From Caproiciproducens sp. MSJ-32 (GTDB taxonomy: Bacteria > Bacillota > Clostridia > Clostridiales > Clostridiaceae), in NCBI RefSeq assembly GCF_018918055.1, contig NZ_JAHLPS010000028.1, positions 1-39,823 of the forward strand: 39,823 nt of DNA. Reading direction: 5' to 3'. Positions 1 through 8,561 of the stretch are shown here, one piece after another; position 1 is the stretch's first letter, and the number at the start of each line of letters is the position of its first letter. The translations under genes and the position numbers were made by a program. Below the pieces are notes generated by a model that was given only the letters and a program-made list of their open reading frames with translations, did not search any database and was not told where the DNA came from.

Positions 1-66
1 TTAAAGCCTAAATTTTTTCCAGTAAAAATCGGAATTTACATATTTCAATTATTATTCATCTAAACC

Positions 67-780
67 TTGACATATCAAGGGGCTACGCCCTATTTATTTT
101 TTAATCTGCGAAACTTCTGCTTTTCTATCATAATGATTGCCTTCTTTGTTTCCTCTAGCCTATTATCAAAGTTTAAAAAGATAAACAAAGATAAATTAGA
201 AAAGATAAATGAAAAGGGTGAAAATCGTGACTTTATGCAGGTAATTGCAAATGGCGGAGTTGGACTTATCGTGGCAATTATATATTATTTTAATCAAAGT
301 TCTATATATTTATTAGCCTATGGAGTATCCTTTGCCGTTTCTACAGCGGACACCTGGGCTTCAGAAATTGGAGTGTTAAGCAAAAGAAAGCCTATAAATA
401 TATTAACCCTAAAACCCTTAGAAACAGGAATGTCTGGTGGAATTAGTCTTTTAGGAACAAGCTTTGCCCTATTAGGCTCTTCCTTCATTGCTTCAATACA
501 TTTTATATTAAATATATTTATTTATAAGGATCTTAAAGAAGGCTTGATCTATTCCAGCTACTGTTTCTTATTAGGATTTTTTGGGGCAATAATAGATAGT
601 TTGCTGGGAGCATCCCTTCAAGCTCAATATTATTGTGATGAATTAGATACTATAACAGAGAAAAGAGTTTATAAAGGAAAAACTAATAAACTTATTAAAG
701 GAATATCCTTTATCAATAATGATATAGTAAATTTAAGCAGCAATATAATTTCAAGCCTGTTTACATTTCTTATAATCTAA
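67..780 (+). CDS. DUF92 family membrane protein, probably 5'-truncated
   Basis: Hydrophobic protein of about 237 residues with the hallmarks of the DUF92 (TIGR00297) integral membrane family: the run VSSSLLSKFKK, the RDFMQVIANGGV segment, and the conserved stretch around STADTWASEIGVLSK followed by LKPLETGMSGGISLLGT. The C-terminal part ends normally. The molecular function of most bacterial members is not settled. The only usable start is a TTG at 67 with no good ribosome binding site, and a stop lies in frame at 61-63. Family members normally begin with about 30 more residues containing the first membrane helix (an LSGA-type segment). None of the three frames in bases 1-66 encodes this, so the gene looks truncated or rearranged at its 5' end rather than simply frameshifted. 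Family call is good; whether the gene is functional is uncertain. Confidence 0.7.
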   Translation: MTYQGATPYLFFNLRNFCFSIIMIAFFVSSSLLSKFKKINKDKLEKINEKGENRDFMQVIANGGVGLIVAIIYYFNQSSIYLLAYGVSFAVSTADTWASEIGVLSKRKPINILTLKPLETGMSGGISLLGTSFALLGSSFIASIHFILNIFIYKDLKEGLIYSSYCFLLGFFGAIIDSLLGASLQAQYYCDELDTITEKRVYKGKTNKLIKGISFINNDIVNLSSNIISSLFTFLII

Positions 781-787
781 AAAATAA

Positions 788-816
788 CTGTCCTACTAAT
801 ATATTTAGCAGGACAG
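788..816. terminator. bidirectional terminator between DUF92 gene and rex
   Basis: Inverted repeat CTGTCCTACTA / TAGCAGGACAG with a 7-base loop and one mismatch. An A-rich stretch on the left gives a T-tract on the minus strand and a weaker T-run follows on the plus strand. It sits between two convergent genes and probably ends both. Confidence 0.75.
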
Positions 817-921
817 CTCTATTTTAAATATATCATTCAGCTTATCAGTAGACTGAAAAAATACATAAATTCTGCACTTTATATTTGAATTGTGAATTTC
901 ACACAATTTTTGTGGGCTGTA

Positions 922-1554
922 TTAGTTTTCTTGATCGTGTAATAAGTATATTAATGTTAATAAACTTTCTGATAAATGTACGTTTTCTACCATTACGTCT
1001 TCTGGAATTACTAAATCAACAGGAGCAAAATTCCATATTCCCTTTACCCCGCCTTTTACTAGTTTATCACAAACAGCTTGCGCATTATTTCTTGGAACAC
1101 ATATTATACCTATATCAATTTTATTTTCCTCTAGAAAATTATCTAAATAATCAATATCTTTTATTTCTACATCTCTTATTTTTATTCCTATTAACTTAGG
1201 ATTAGCATCAAAAATAGCCGCAATATTTAAGCCATTTTCATTAAATCTATAATTGGCTATTGCCTGTCCTATATTACCTGCTCCAATTAAGACAGCAGTA
1301 TATTCTCTATCTAATCCTAAAATTAGTCCAATTTGATTATATAAATCTTTAACATTATATCCATAACCTTGTTGACCAAAGTCACCAAAATTATTTAAAT
1401 CTTGACGTATTTGGGAAGCTGTAAAACCTATCTTTTCTCCTAATTCCTTTGATGATATTCTTTCTACATCATTTTTAAGTAATTCTTTTAAATATCTATA
1501 ATATTTAGGAAGTCTTTTTATTACTGCCATTGATATATTTTTCTTTTTATCCAT
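922..1554 (-). CDS. rex: Redox-sensing transcriptional repressor Rex
   Basis: 210-residue Rex. Rex senses the NADH/NAD+ ratio and represses fermentation and respiration genes until NADH binds. The N-terminal winged helix (about residues 8-60) contains the family signature RLPKYYRYLKELL and the recognition helix FTASQIRQDLNNFGDFGQQGYGY. The Rossmann domain starts at 87 with GAGNIG at 91-96, and a C-terminal domain-swapped helix ends the protein. The length matches the family. The start is ATG with an AGGAG site upstream. In many clostridia rex precedes the crotonase/butyryl-CoA dehydrogenase operon; here it stands alone, convergent with the DUF92 gene. No Rex operator was recognised in front of it. 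Confidence 0.97.
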   Translation of the reverse strand: MDKKKNISMAVIKRLPKYYRYLKELLKNDVERISSKELGEKIGFTASQIRQDLNNFGDFGQQGYGYNVKDLYNQIGLILGLDREYTAVLIGAGNIGQAIANYRFNENGLNIAAIFDANPKLIGIKIRDVEIKDIDYLDNFLEENKIDIGIICVPRNNAQAVCDKLVKGGVKGIWNFAPVDLVIPEDVMVENVHLSESLLTLIYLLHDQEN

Positions 1555-1717
1555 ATTCTCTACTCTCCTATTTATTATTAGCTACTATATTTTATTTTAT
1601 CACTTTTCTTGCTTTTTTAAAACGCTTATATTAATACACTTTTTCTTTTAAACATCTTTTCCTTACTATAACTATATCAGCTTTTTTATTAAATTCAATT
1701 AAACAAATATAAAAAAT

Positions 1718-1759
1718 AAGACTTACATATAACTTAGCAGTTAGTTATAAATAAGTCTT
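1718..1759 (-). terminator. terminator after the YtvI-like gene
   Basis: Hairpin with outer stem AAGACTTA / TAAGTCTT extended inward through AACT / AGTT. On the minus strand it is followed by six Ts (A-run at 1711-1716). It lies in the 344-base gap between rex and the YtvI-like gene; apart from the rex leader nothing else was recognised in that gap. Confidence 0.7.
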
Positions 1760-1898
1760 TAAATCCGCACAAAGCTTTATAAAACTCTGTAATTAATATA
1801 AAGTATCGTATGCTTCCCTATGCCTGAAATTTTCAACCTCATTTATTATATTTAATTCGTAGAAATTTGTCAATAAGGGTAAATATATTTCCAGCTAT

Positions 1899-2972
1899 TT
1901 ATTTAAATAACTTTATCTTTCCAGATCTATTTAAGTTAATCAGTACAGTCATTGTTATTGGTAAAACAAAAATTCCTATAAAACCAAATAAATTTATTCC
2001 TAGATAGATACATATAAGCATAATAATTGGATGAAGCCCTACTTCTTTTCCCACTATCTTTGGTTCAATTATATTTCTTATTACTGTTATAAGAATATAC
2101 ATTAAGAATATTCCAATTCCTAAGAAAATTTCTCCTTTTATTAATTCAATAATTGCCCAAGGTATAAGAATTCCACCTGCACCAAGAATAGGAAGTATAT
2201 CAAATATTGCAATAATAAAAGCTATTGTTGCTGCTTTTTCTACTCTTAATAACATTAATCCCACAAATAATTCGAAGAAAGTTATGGTAATTATAATAGA
2301 ATAAGATTTTATAAACTTTAATATAGTTTTACCCAAACCTTCTTTAGCTTGAAATAATATATTTGCTGTTTTTTCAGGTAACTGCTTTTCAATAAATCCT
2401 GTTATTACCTTATAATCCAATGCAAAAAAGTAAGATGAAATAATTGAAAATAATACTATAATAAAAAATCCTGGAACTGCTGAAACTGCTGATGAAATTA
2501 CTTTAACAATTGTAGTAGATAAATTAGAAATTAAGCTTCCTAGTGAATTTACTAAAGATAAAAGAATATCTGTAATAGTCTTTACTAATTCTGGATCTAA
2601 CTTTGAAATTAAATTTTCTATATTATAGGTTATTTCATAAACTGCAGGTTCCACCTTTGTCATATATAAACTAGGTAATGCTAAAAATAAATCTTTAATA
2701 GACATTGACAACTTTATAATTAATAAAGTAATTAAAGCGCCAACTATTAAATAAAATAAGGTAACAAGAATTCCTGCAGTTAGTTTTCTACTAATTTTAT
2801 ATTTGTCTGATACCAGTGTTATTACTGGTTTAAGTATAAAGGCTACGGAAAATCCAATAACAAAAGGCATAAGCCATGGAATTGCATATTTAAAAATACC
2901 ATATACTATTGATACTAATGCTATTATATATATTACATTGATAATAAAATTCTTCTTTTTCTCAATACTCAT
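1899..2972 (-). CDS. AI-2E/PerM family membrane protein, YtvI-like
   Basis: 357-residue integral membrane protein of the AI-2E transporter (formerly UPF0118/DUF20) family. There are about eight hydrophobic segments, two at the N-terminus (residues 10-50), one at 60-85 and a dense C-terminal group from 165 onward. The C-terminal signature IVGKEVGLHPIIMLICIYLG followed by FGFIGIF is the family's most conserved part. Length and the short loop pattern resemble the sporulation membrane protein YtvI more than the AI-2 exporter TqsA, so export of autoinducer-2 should not be assumed. Start ATG with AAAGGAG upstream. It stands alone between two terminators. Family membership is sure; substrate and role are unknown. 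Confidence 0.88.
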   Translation of the reverse strand: MSIEKKKNFIINVIYIIALVSIVYGIFKYAIPWLMPFVIGFSVAFILKPVITLVSDKYKISRKLTAGILVTLFYLIVGALITLLIIKLSMSIKDLFLALPSLYMTKVEPAVYEITYNIENLISKLDPELVKTITDILLSLVNSLGSLISNLSTTIVKVISSAVSAVPGFFIIVLFSIISSYFFALDYKVITGFIEKQLPEKTANILFQAKEGLGKTILKFIKSYSIIITITFFELFVGLMLLRVEKAATIAFIIAIFDILPILGAGGILIPWAIIELIKGEIFLGIGIFLMYILITVIRNIIEPKIVGKEVGLHPIIMLICIYLGINLFGFIGIFVLPITMTVLINLNRSGKIKLFK

Positions 2973-3035
2973 CTTTACAACTCCTTTACTTAATTTAATT
3001 ATACAATATAAGAAATCTTTTTTAAATAAAAATAA

Positions 3036-3064
3036 GGTCGCTAAATTTCAAATTTTTAGCAACC
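3036..3064 (-). terminator. terminator after manC
   Basis: Minus-strand hairpin GGTTGCTAAA / TTTAGCGACC (one G-U pair) with a T-rich tail, 30 bases after the end of manC. Confidence 0.75.
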
Positions 3065-3093
3065 CTATTTTCAGCAAATGTTAATCAAACATA

Positions 3094-4164
3094 TTAAAGA
3101 TAATCTTCAAATTCTGGTCTTTCATTTAGTTCGTTTAAGAGATGTTTTATTTCTTGATCTTTATTCTTATCCATTATTAATATAACATCTCCTGAATCTA
3201 CTACAACTAAATCCTTTATCCCAAGACCTATAATTAAATTCCTATTTCCAAATATAGAACAATTTTCACTATCCTGTAAATATACCTTACTGCTCACTTT
3301 ATTATTTCCAATTTCCTCCATATACCTGCTTAAGGCTGAAAAACTTCCAATATCATCCCAAATAAAGTCGCTTTTTATTACAAAGCCCTTTCTTGTTTTT
3401 TGCATAATTCCAAAATCTATAGATATTCCATCTATTCTTGAATACTGTTCCTCTATAACAGACTCTTCATTTTCTTCACCAACACTTTTATAAATTTCCA
3501 TTAGAGCTTTATAAAGATCCGGCAAATACTTTTCTATTTCTCTTAAAATAACATCTGCTCTAAAAACAAACATTCCTGAATTCCATAAATAAGTTCCCTT
3601 TAAGATAAAATCCTTTGCCACTTCAACATTAGGCTTTTCAGTAAATCTGGTAACCTTAAAAGTTGGTATAGTCGATGATTGGATTCTTGGTCCCATTTCA
3701 ATATAGCCATAACCTGTTTCTGCTCTCGTTGGAGTAATTCCAAGGGTTACTATTCCCCTTCTTTTATTGGCTATTTCTACTGCTTGATTTAAGGTTTCCA
3801 AATATACCTTTTCACGCTCTATATGATGATCTGATGGCAAAACGACCATTACAGCATCTTTATCTTTTTTTAATAATTTTACGGCAGATAAGCCTATGCA
3901 AGTTGCCGTTTCTCGATTTTTCGGCTCAGTAAAAATATTATTAGGATCTATATTTTCTAATTCACCTTTTATTTTTTCCTTATATTCTTTATTAGTCACA
4001 ACATAAATATTTTCCTTATTTATCAAGGGAATTATTCTATCCACCGTATTTTGAAGGAAACTTTTATTATTTATAATTTTTAAAAACTGTTTCGGATTGT
4101 TTGATCTTGATAAGGGATAAAGTCTAGTTCCTTTTCCCCCTGCTAGTATCAGCCCGTATATCAA
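3094..4164 (-). CDS. manC: Mannose-1-phosphate guanylyltransferase
   Basis: 356 residues. Makes GDP-mannose from mannose-1-phosphate and GTP in the cytoplasm, for polysaccharide or glycan synthesis. The nucleotide-binding signature LAGGKGTRLYPLSRSNNPKQF (residues 7-27) and the downstream FTEPKNRETA, LPSDHHIE, ETGYGYIE and FTEKP motifs are those of the GMP/ManC nucleotidyltransferase family. The length matches the single-domain form, without the C-terminal isomerase half of type II enzymes. The start is TTG at 4164-4162 with GGAG ten bases upstream; no ATG fits. It is not part of a visible polysaccharide cluster: it is flanked by terminators and diverges from the Mn-riboswitch transcript. Confidence 0.95.
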   Translation of the reverse strand: MIYGLILAGGKGTRLYPLSRSNNPKQFLKIINNKSFLQNTVDRIIPLINKENIYVVTNKEYKEKIKGELENIDPNNIFTEPKNRETATCIGLSAVKLLKKDKDAVMVVLPSDHHIEREKVYLETLNQAVEIANKRRGIVTLGITPTRAETGYGYIEMGPRIQSSTIPTFKVTRFTEKPNVEVAKDFILKGTYLWNSGMFVFRADVILREIEKYLPDLYKALMEIYKSVGEENEESVIEEQYSRIDGISIDFGIMQKTRKGFVIKSDFIWDDIGSFSALSRYMEEIGNNKVSSKVYLQDSENCSIFGNRNLIIGLGIKDLVVVDSGDVILIMDKNKDQEIKHLLNELNERPEFEDYL

Positions 4165-4261
4165 TAACTTTCAACTCCACGTAGTACTTATGTATTATAA
4201 TATGCTTTCCATTTTTAATTTGTGATTTGCTAAAATATGATAAAAATTTTTATTTTTATGC

Positions 4262-4290
4262 TTGACAATTTTTTCTTATATCTTTATTAT
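4262..4290 (+). promoter_or_regulatory. sigma-A type promoter for the Mn riboswitch transcript
   Basis: Consensus -35 TTGACA at 4262-4267, 17-base spacer and -10 TATTAT at 4285-4290, about 30 bases before the riboswitch. Confidence 0.8.
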
Positions 4291-4324
4291 TAATACTATA
4301 ATTAAAATTTAATAACTTCTAAGT

Positions 4325-4407
4325 TAAAAGGGAGTAGTAAAAAATATAGCATCAACATACGCGGCTAAGGCCTGGTGTTATATACCTTAATGGTTACGAG
4401 ACTTTTA
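4325..4407 (+). promoter_or_regulatory. yybP-ykoY (Mn2+-sensing) riboswitch aptamer
   Basis: The leader carries the conserved blocks of the yybP-ykoY motif (RF00080) in order: AAAAGGGAGTAG at the 5' side, ATCAACATACG in the first arm, a short GC-rich stem, TACCTTAATGG in the second arm, and GAGACTTTT closing the basal stem. This aptamer binds Mn2+ at the junction where the two arms meet. The closing strand overlaps the terminator that follows, so ligand binding should free the gene from termination. The motif match was made by eye. Confidence 0.9.
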
Positions 4408-4453
4408 ATACAGTTTTTATTTCTTAAAAATTGTATTAAGGGTCTCTTTTTTA
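4398..4453 (+). terminator. regulated terminator of the Mn riboswitch
   Basis: Stem GAGACTTTTAATACA / TGTATTAAGGGTCTC (two G-U pairs) with TTTTTTATTT after it. Its 5' arm includes the GACTTTT strand needed for the aptamer basal stem, so the two structures are mutually exclusive. Confidence 0.9.
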
Positions 4454-4516
4454 TTTCTCTAGACCCACAAGTTATTAATGAAATTATAATTTTATATTTA
4501 GTTTGGAGGATTTTAT

Positions 4517-7180
4517 ATGAAGAAGTACTTTTCTAAAAGCTATGAGGAGACGTTGAAAGAATTTAACGTTTCAAAATCTGGTCTTAGTGAAAAGCAAGCA
4601 AAAGAAAATTTGGACAAGTATGGCTATAATGAACTTACCCAAAAGGAAAAAGCTACTGTTTGGGAAGTATTCTTTAGTCAATTTAAAGACTTACTTGTAA
4701 TAATCCTAATTATTGCAGCTTTAATATCAATGCTAACTGGAGATGCAGAAAGCACTTTAGTTATTATCGCAGTTATTACTTTAAATGCAGTTTTAGGAAC
4801 TGTACAACACTTTAAGGCTGAACAATCTTTAGATAGTTTAAAAGCTTTATCTTCCCCAACAGCTAAAGTTATTAGAGATGGAAAAAAGGTTGAAATTCCT
4901 TCTAAAGAAGTAGTTCCAGGAGATATTTTATTACTTGAAGCAGGAGATATGGTTGCAGCTGATGGTAGAATCATTGAAAACTTCTCCCTTCAAGTTAATG
5001 AAAGTTCCTTAACTGGTGAATCTGAAAGTGTTAATAAATTTGCTGAAGTAATTGAAAGTGAGGAAGTTGCTTTAGGTGATCAAAAAAACATGGTATTCTC
5101 AGGTTCCTTAGTTACTTATGGTAGAGCTTTAGTAGTTGTTACTTCTACAGGAATGAGTACTGAGATAGGTAAAATTGCTAACCTAATGGAAGAAACTCAA
5201 GAAAAAGCAACACCACTACAAGTCAGCTTAGATGACTTTAGTAAAAAATTAGCTATTGGTATTTTAGGAGTTTGTGTTATTGTATTCTTCCTAAGTCTTA
5301 GAACTAATAACATGCTAGATTCTCTTATGTTTGCTGTTGCTTTAGCTGTTGCTGCTATTCCTGAAGCCCTTAGCTCAATAGTTACAATTGTACTAGCTAT
5401 TGGAACTCAAAAAATGGCCAAGGAAAATGCTATTGTTAAAAAACTAAGAGCAGTTGAAGGTTTAGGATCAGTATCTGTTATATGTTCTGATAAGACTGGA
5501 ACCCTTACTCAAAATAAGATGACAGTAAAAAAAGTCTTTGTTAATAATAGATTTATTGATGGCGAAGAATTAAATATAGAAGATCCTGTTGAAAAGTATT
5601 TGCTAAAGAGTTCAATCCTATGTAATGACTCTACATGTAAAGAAGGAAAAGAAATTGGAGACCCAACTGAAGTTGCTTTTGTTAACTTAGGTCAAAAATT
5701 TTCACTATGTGAATTAGAGCTTAGAAAGGCTTATGAAAGATTATCGGAAGTTCCATTTGACTCTGATAGAAAGCTTATGAGTACTCTTCACTTCTTTGAT
5801 AACAAATATATAATGTTCACAAAAGGTGCATTGGATGTTATTTTAGATAGAACTAAATTCATAAAAACTCCTGATGGTGTTAGAAACATAAGTTATGAGG
5901 ATAAACAAAACATATTAAATGCCAATAGAGAATTATCTGAAAATGGCTTAAGAGTTTTAGCTTTTGCTTACAGAGAATTCCCTGAAAATAAAAATATAAG
6001 CATAGAAGACGAAGAAAACTTTACTTTTATAGGGCTTATATCAATGATTGACCCACCAAGAAAAGAATCTGCAGCTGCTGTTGCAGACTGTATATCTGCT
6101 GGTATTAAACCAGTTATGATTACTGGAGACCATAAGATTACCGCGTCAGCTATTGCTAAACAAATTGGTATTTTAAGAGATGGAGATAGAGCTATTGAAG
6201 GTATAGAATTAGATAAGATGTCTGATGAAGAATTAAGAAACAATGTAGAAAATATATCTGTTTATGCTAGAGTTTCTCCAGAGCATAAAATTAGAATAGT
6301 TAGAGCATGGCAAGATAAAAATCAAATCGTTGCTATGACAGGGGATGGAGTTAATGACGCTCCTGCTTTAAAGCAAGCTGATATAGGTATTGCAATGGGC
6401 ATAACTGGTACAGAAGTTTCAAAAGATGCTGCTTCAGTTATATTAACTGATGATAACTTTGCTACAATAGTTAAGTCTGTTGCTAACGGAAGAAATATTT
6501 ACAGAAATATTAAGAACTCAATTAAGTTCTTATTATCTGGTAATGCATCAGGTATTCTTTCAGTACTTTATACTTCACTTTTAGCATTACCAATGCCATT
6601 TAAGGCAGTTCACTTACTATTTATTAACCTACTAACAGATAGTTTACCTGCTATTGCTATTGGTATGGAACCAGCTCAAGGAGATTTATTAAAAGAAAAA
6701 CCTAGATCTAGAGATGCTGGAATTTTAGATAAGAAATTTGTTTTAGAATTAGCTTTTGAAGGTTTAATTATTGCAATATTTACAATGTTAGCTTTCTATA
6801 AGGGGCTTGGCAGTGATAATAATGCTGCAGTTGCTTCATCTATGGCTTTTGCTACATTATGTTTAGCTAGATTATTCCACGGCTTTAACTGTAGAGGAAA
6901 TAAATCAGTGTTTTCATTAGGCTTATTTGGAAATAAATTTAGCTGGTTAGCATTTATTGCAGGATTAATTTTCTTAAACTCAGTTTTATTTATACCAGCT
7001 TTAAGAAACTTATTTGAAGTTGCAGTATTAACAGGAAAGCAAATTGGATATATTTATTTATACGCATTCCTTCCAACTGTAATAATTCAAATTGCTAAAG
7101 TAATTATAGATTTTACAACAGATAAAAAGGAAAAAGCTGCAGAATCAAATTCTTCTGAAAATGTAGAAAAAGCAGCGTAG
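4517..7180 (+). CDS. P-type cation ATPase, probable Mn2+ (Mn/Ca) exporter
   Basis: 887-residue P2A-like ATPase with the full set of catalytic motifs: N-terminal cation ATPase domain (7-50), actuator TGES at 166-169, phosphorylation loop DKTGTLT with Asp325, hinge TGDGVNDAPALKQADIG, and a C-terminal membrane domain with NLLTDSLPAIAIG (Asn704, Asp708). Membrane helix M4 reads IPEALSSI rather than the IPEGLPAV of SERCA-type calcium pumps; this variant is the one I associate with Mn-exporting relatives such as YoaB. The leader carries a Mn2+ riboswitch with a terminator, so expression should rise when Mn2+ is high, which fits a detoxifying exporter. Start ATG with GGAGG ten bases upstream. ATPase identity is sure; Mn2+ as the ion is inferred from regulation and helix M4. 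Confidence 0.93.
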   Translation: MKKYFSKSYEETLKEFNVSKSGLSEKQAKENLDKYGYNELTQKEKATVWEVFFSQFKDLLVIILIIAALISMLTGDAESTLVIIAVITLNAVLGTVQHFKAEQSLDSLKALSSPTAKVIRDGKKVEIPSKEVVPGDILLLEAGDMVAADGRIIENFSLQVNESSLTGESESVNKFAEVIESEEVALGDQKNMVFSGSLVTYGRALVVVTSTGMSTEIGKIANLMEETQEKATPLQVSLDDFSKKLAIGILGVCVIVFFLSLRTNNMLDSLMFAVALAVAAIPEALSSIVTIVLAIGTQKMAKENAIVKKLRAVEGLGSVSVICSDKTGTLTQNKMTVKKVFVNNRFIDGEELNIEDPVEKYLLKSSILCNDSTCKEGKEIGDPTEVAFVNLGQKFSLCELELRKAYERLSEVPFDSDRKLMSTLHFFDNKYIMFTKGALDVILDRTKFIKTPDGVRNISYEDKQNILNANRELSENGLRVLAFAYREFPENKNISIEDEENFTFIGLISMIDPPRKESAAAVADCISAGIKPVMITGDHKITASAIAKQIGILRDGDRAIEGIELDKMSDEELRNNVENISVYARVSPEHKIRIVRAWQDKNQIVAMTGDGVNDAPALKQADIGIAMGITGTEVSKDAASVILTDDNFATIVKSVANGRNIYRNIKNSIKFLLSGNASGILSVLYTSLLALPMPFKAVHLLFINLLTDSLPAIAIGMEPAQGDLLKEKPRSRDAGILDKKFVLELAFEGLIIAIFTMLAFYKGLGSDNNAAVASSMAFATLCLARLFHGFNCRGNKSVFSLGLFGNKFSWLAFIAGLIFLNSVLFIPALRNLFEVAVLTGKQIGYIYLYAFLPTVIIQIAKVIIDFTTDKKEKAAESNSSENVEKAA

Positions 7181-7285
7181 TACAATTTTAAGTTTTCAGA
7201 TTTTAGTTTTCAACTTTCAATGAGCTGAAAATCTAAAAATTGTATGGATTTAATTAATATTATCGCTTAATTAAAAAATATAGAA

Positions 7286-7320
7286 AAGGTAGTTTGTTTT
7301 AGACAAGCTACCTTTATTAT
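7286..7320 (+). terminator. terminator after the Mn ATPase gene
   Basis: Stem AAGGTAGTTTGT / ACAAGCTACCTT followed by TTATTATTTAATTTT. Confidence 0.85.
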
Positions 7321-7597
7321 TTAATTTTAATTCCTAAATATATAAATTCTTTCATATTATGATATAAAATTTTTTTAAAATTTATTTTTAATAAAAGTGA
7401 TTTTTACTCTTTCTTTCTTATTAATAATCTATACACATAACAACTTTATTGGAAAATATAAGTTGTTAGTCACTATTTTTGTTATTCCTTCTACTTTATG
7501 CTTCAATTGCTAGTCATCTCATATTGGGCAGCCCCCCTATCTGTGTTATTATAAGTTCATCGGATGAAACAAAAAATTTCTGAGGAGGAATTAACAT
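7321..7597 (+). other. gene-free leader of the CAP-domain gene
   Basis: AT-rich stretch with one clear inverted repeat, AACAACTT / AAGTTGTT at 7439-7467, and a short GGGC-AG-CCCC block near 7530. Neither matches a riboswitch class I recognise. No strong promoter was identified. Confidence 0.4.
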
Positions 7598-8398
7598 ATG
7601 ATTAAATTAAAATTAATGTCACTTTTATTATCAGGATGTCTAACAACAGGTATTGGGGCAGGAACTTTACCTTCATGCCTTAATAATATAAAAATAACAG
7701 ATCAAATAAAGATTATTGAACAAATTTGCAATACATCAAAAGATAATTCAAATGTAATTATTGAAGAGGAAAATACAGCCGAAAACAACACTGGCAGCAA
7801 TTCTAATGAAAATACAAACAAAGAAGATAATAATTCTAAGGAAGACAATGGGACAAGCAATGAGGCTCCTATAAAAGAAGAAGATAAAAAAGAAGATACT
7901 GCTAAAGAAGAAACACCAGCAGCTCCTGAAGAAACAAATACAGGTAAGGAAAATAATAATTCTGAAGACAACACTCAAAAAGAAGCTTCAGATAAATTTA
8001 TAGCAGAAATCGAACAAGCTATCTTTACAAGAGTTAACAAGGAAAGAGCTGCAGCTGGTCTTACAGCATTACAATACAATGATACAATGGAACACTATGC
8101 AAGATTAAAATCACAAGATATGGGTGATAGAAGATACTTTGATCATAGAAATCCAGAAGGTCAATTAATAACTTCACAAATGCAGGCAGACGGGGTAAGC
8201 TATAGATCTTGGGGTGAAAATATAGCATATATTTCAGGTAGATCTGGAAATGCTGCTCTAGCTGAACAATTTATGAACAACTGGATGAATTCATCAGGCC
8301 ATAGAGCTAACATCTTATCAACTAACTTTACAAGCATTGGAGTTGGAGTTTACAAGGTAGGAACCACTTACTATGCAACCCAAGAATTCTATAGATAA
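7598..8398 (+). CDS. Secreted CAP-domain (SCP/PR-1, YkwD-like) protein
   Basis: 266 residues in three parts: a hydrophobic N-terminus (residues 1-25) that looks like a signal peptide, a low-complexity linker of roughly 80 residues rich in Glu, Asn, Lys and Thr (about 54-135), and a C-terminal CAP domain (about 138-266). The CAP domain shows VNKERAAAGL, LKSQDMGDRRYFDHRNPEG, SWGENIAY, WMNSSGHRANIL and IGVGVY, including the two His and Glu residues of the usual cavity. Bacterial YkwD-type CAP proteins are secreted or spore-associated and their activity is mostly unknown. The acidic linker suggests a wall-spanning spacer. Start ATG with GAGGAGG upstream. It is a single-gene unit ended by a strong terminator. 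Confidence 0.92.
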   Translation: MIKLKLMSLLLSGCLTTGIGAGTLPSCLNNIKITDQIKIIEQICNTSKDNSNVIIEEENTAENNTGSNSNENTNKEDNNSKEDNGTSNEAPIKEEDKKEDTAKEETPAAPEETNTGKENNNSEDNTQKEASDKFIAEIEQAIFTRVNKERAAAGLTALQYNDTMEHYARLKSQDMGDRRYFDHRNPEGQLITSQMQADGVSYRSWGENIAYISGRSGNAALAEQFMNNWMNSSGHRANILSTNFTSIGVGVYKVGTTYYATQEFYR

Positions 8399-8400
8399 AA

Positions 8401-8445
8401 CAGTGTGGAGTTACTAATGTGGAGTTAGGAGTTTGGAGTTGGCGA
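8401..8445 (+). repeat. degenerate GTGTGGAGTTTGGAG-type repeat
   Basis: Several imperfect copies of (A/G)TGTGGAGTT and GGAGTTTGGAG start three bases after the CAP gene stop. The same words occur at 26670-26725 after the sirtuin gene. This looks like a dispersed low-complexity expansion in a 3' flank. Confidence 0.55.
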
Positions 8446-8479
8446 TTACTGAATAAGCTCTTATAGAGCTTAATTAAAA

Positions 8480-8534
8480 GAAGCTGTATCAAAATGATTA
8501 TTAAAATCATTTTGAGCCAGCTTCCTTTTTATTT
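8480..8534 (+). terminator. terminator after the CAP-domain gene
   Basis: Long hairpin GAAGCTG..AAAATGATT / AATCATTTTG..CAGCTTC with a short internal loop, followed by CTTTTTATTTT. Confidence 0.9.
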
Positions 8535-8561
8535 TACTAACTTATAAAAAATAATACTTAT

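Noticed and set aside
890-906. TTGTG-N7-CACAA palindrome after rex, like a Rex operator
   Set aside because: The spacer is one base short of the Rex consensus and it lies downstream of the gene next to a convergent gene end, not at a promoter.
7702-7978. Two minus-strand reading frames inside the CAP-domain gene
   Set aside because: They are shadows of the Glu/Asn-rich linker; no ribosome sites, and serine/phenylalanine-rich composition is as expected from antisense of GAA/AAT codons.
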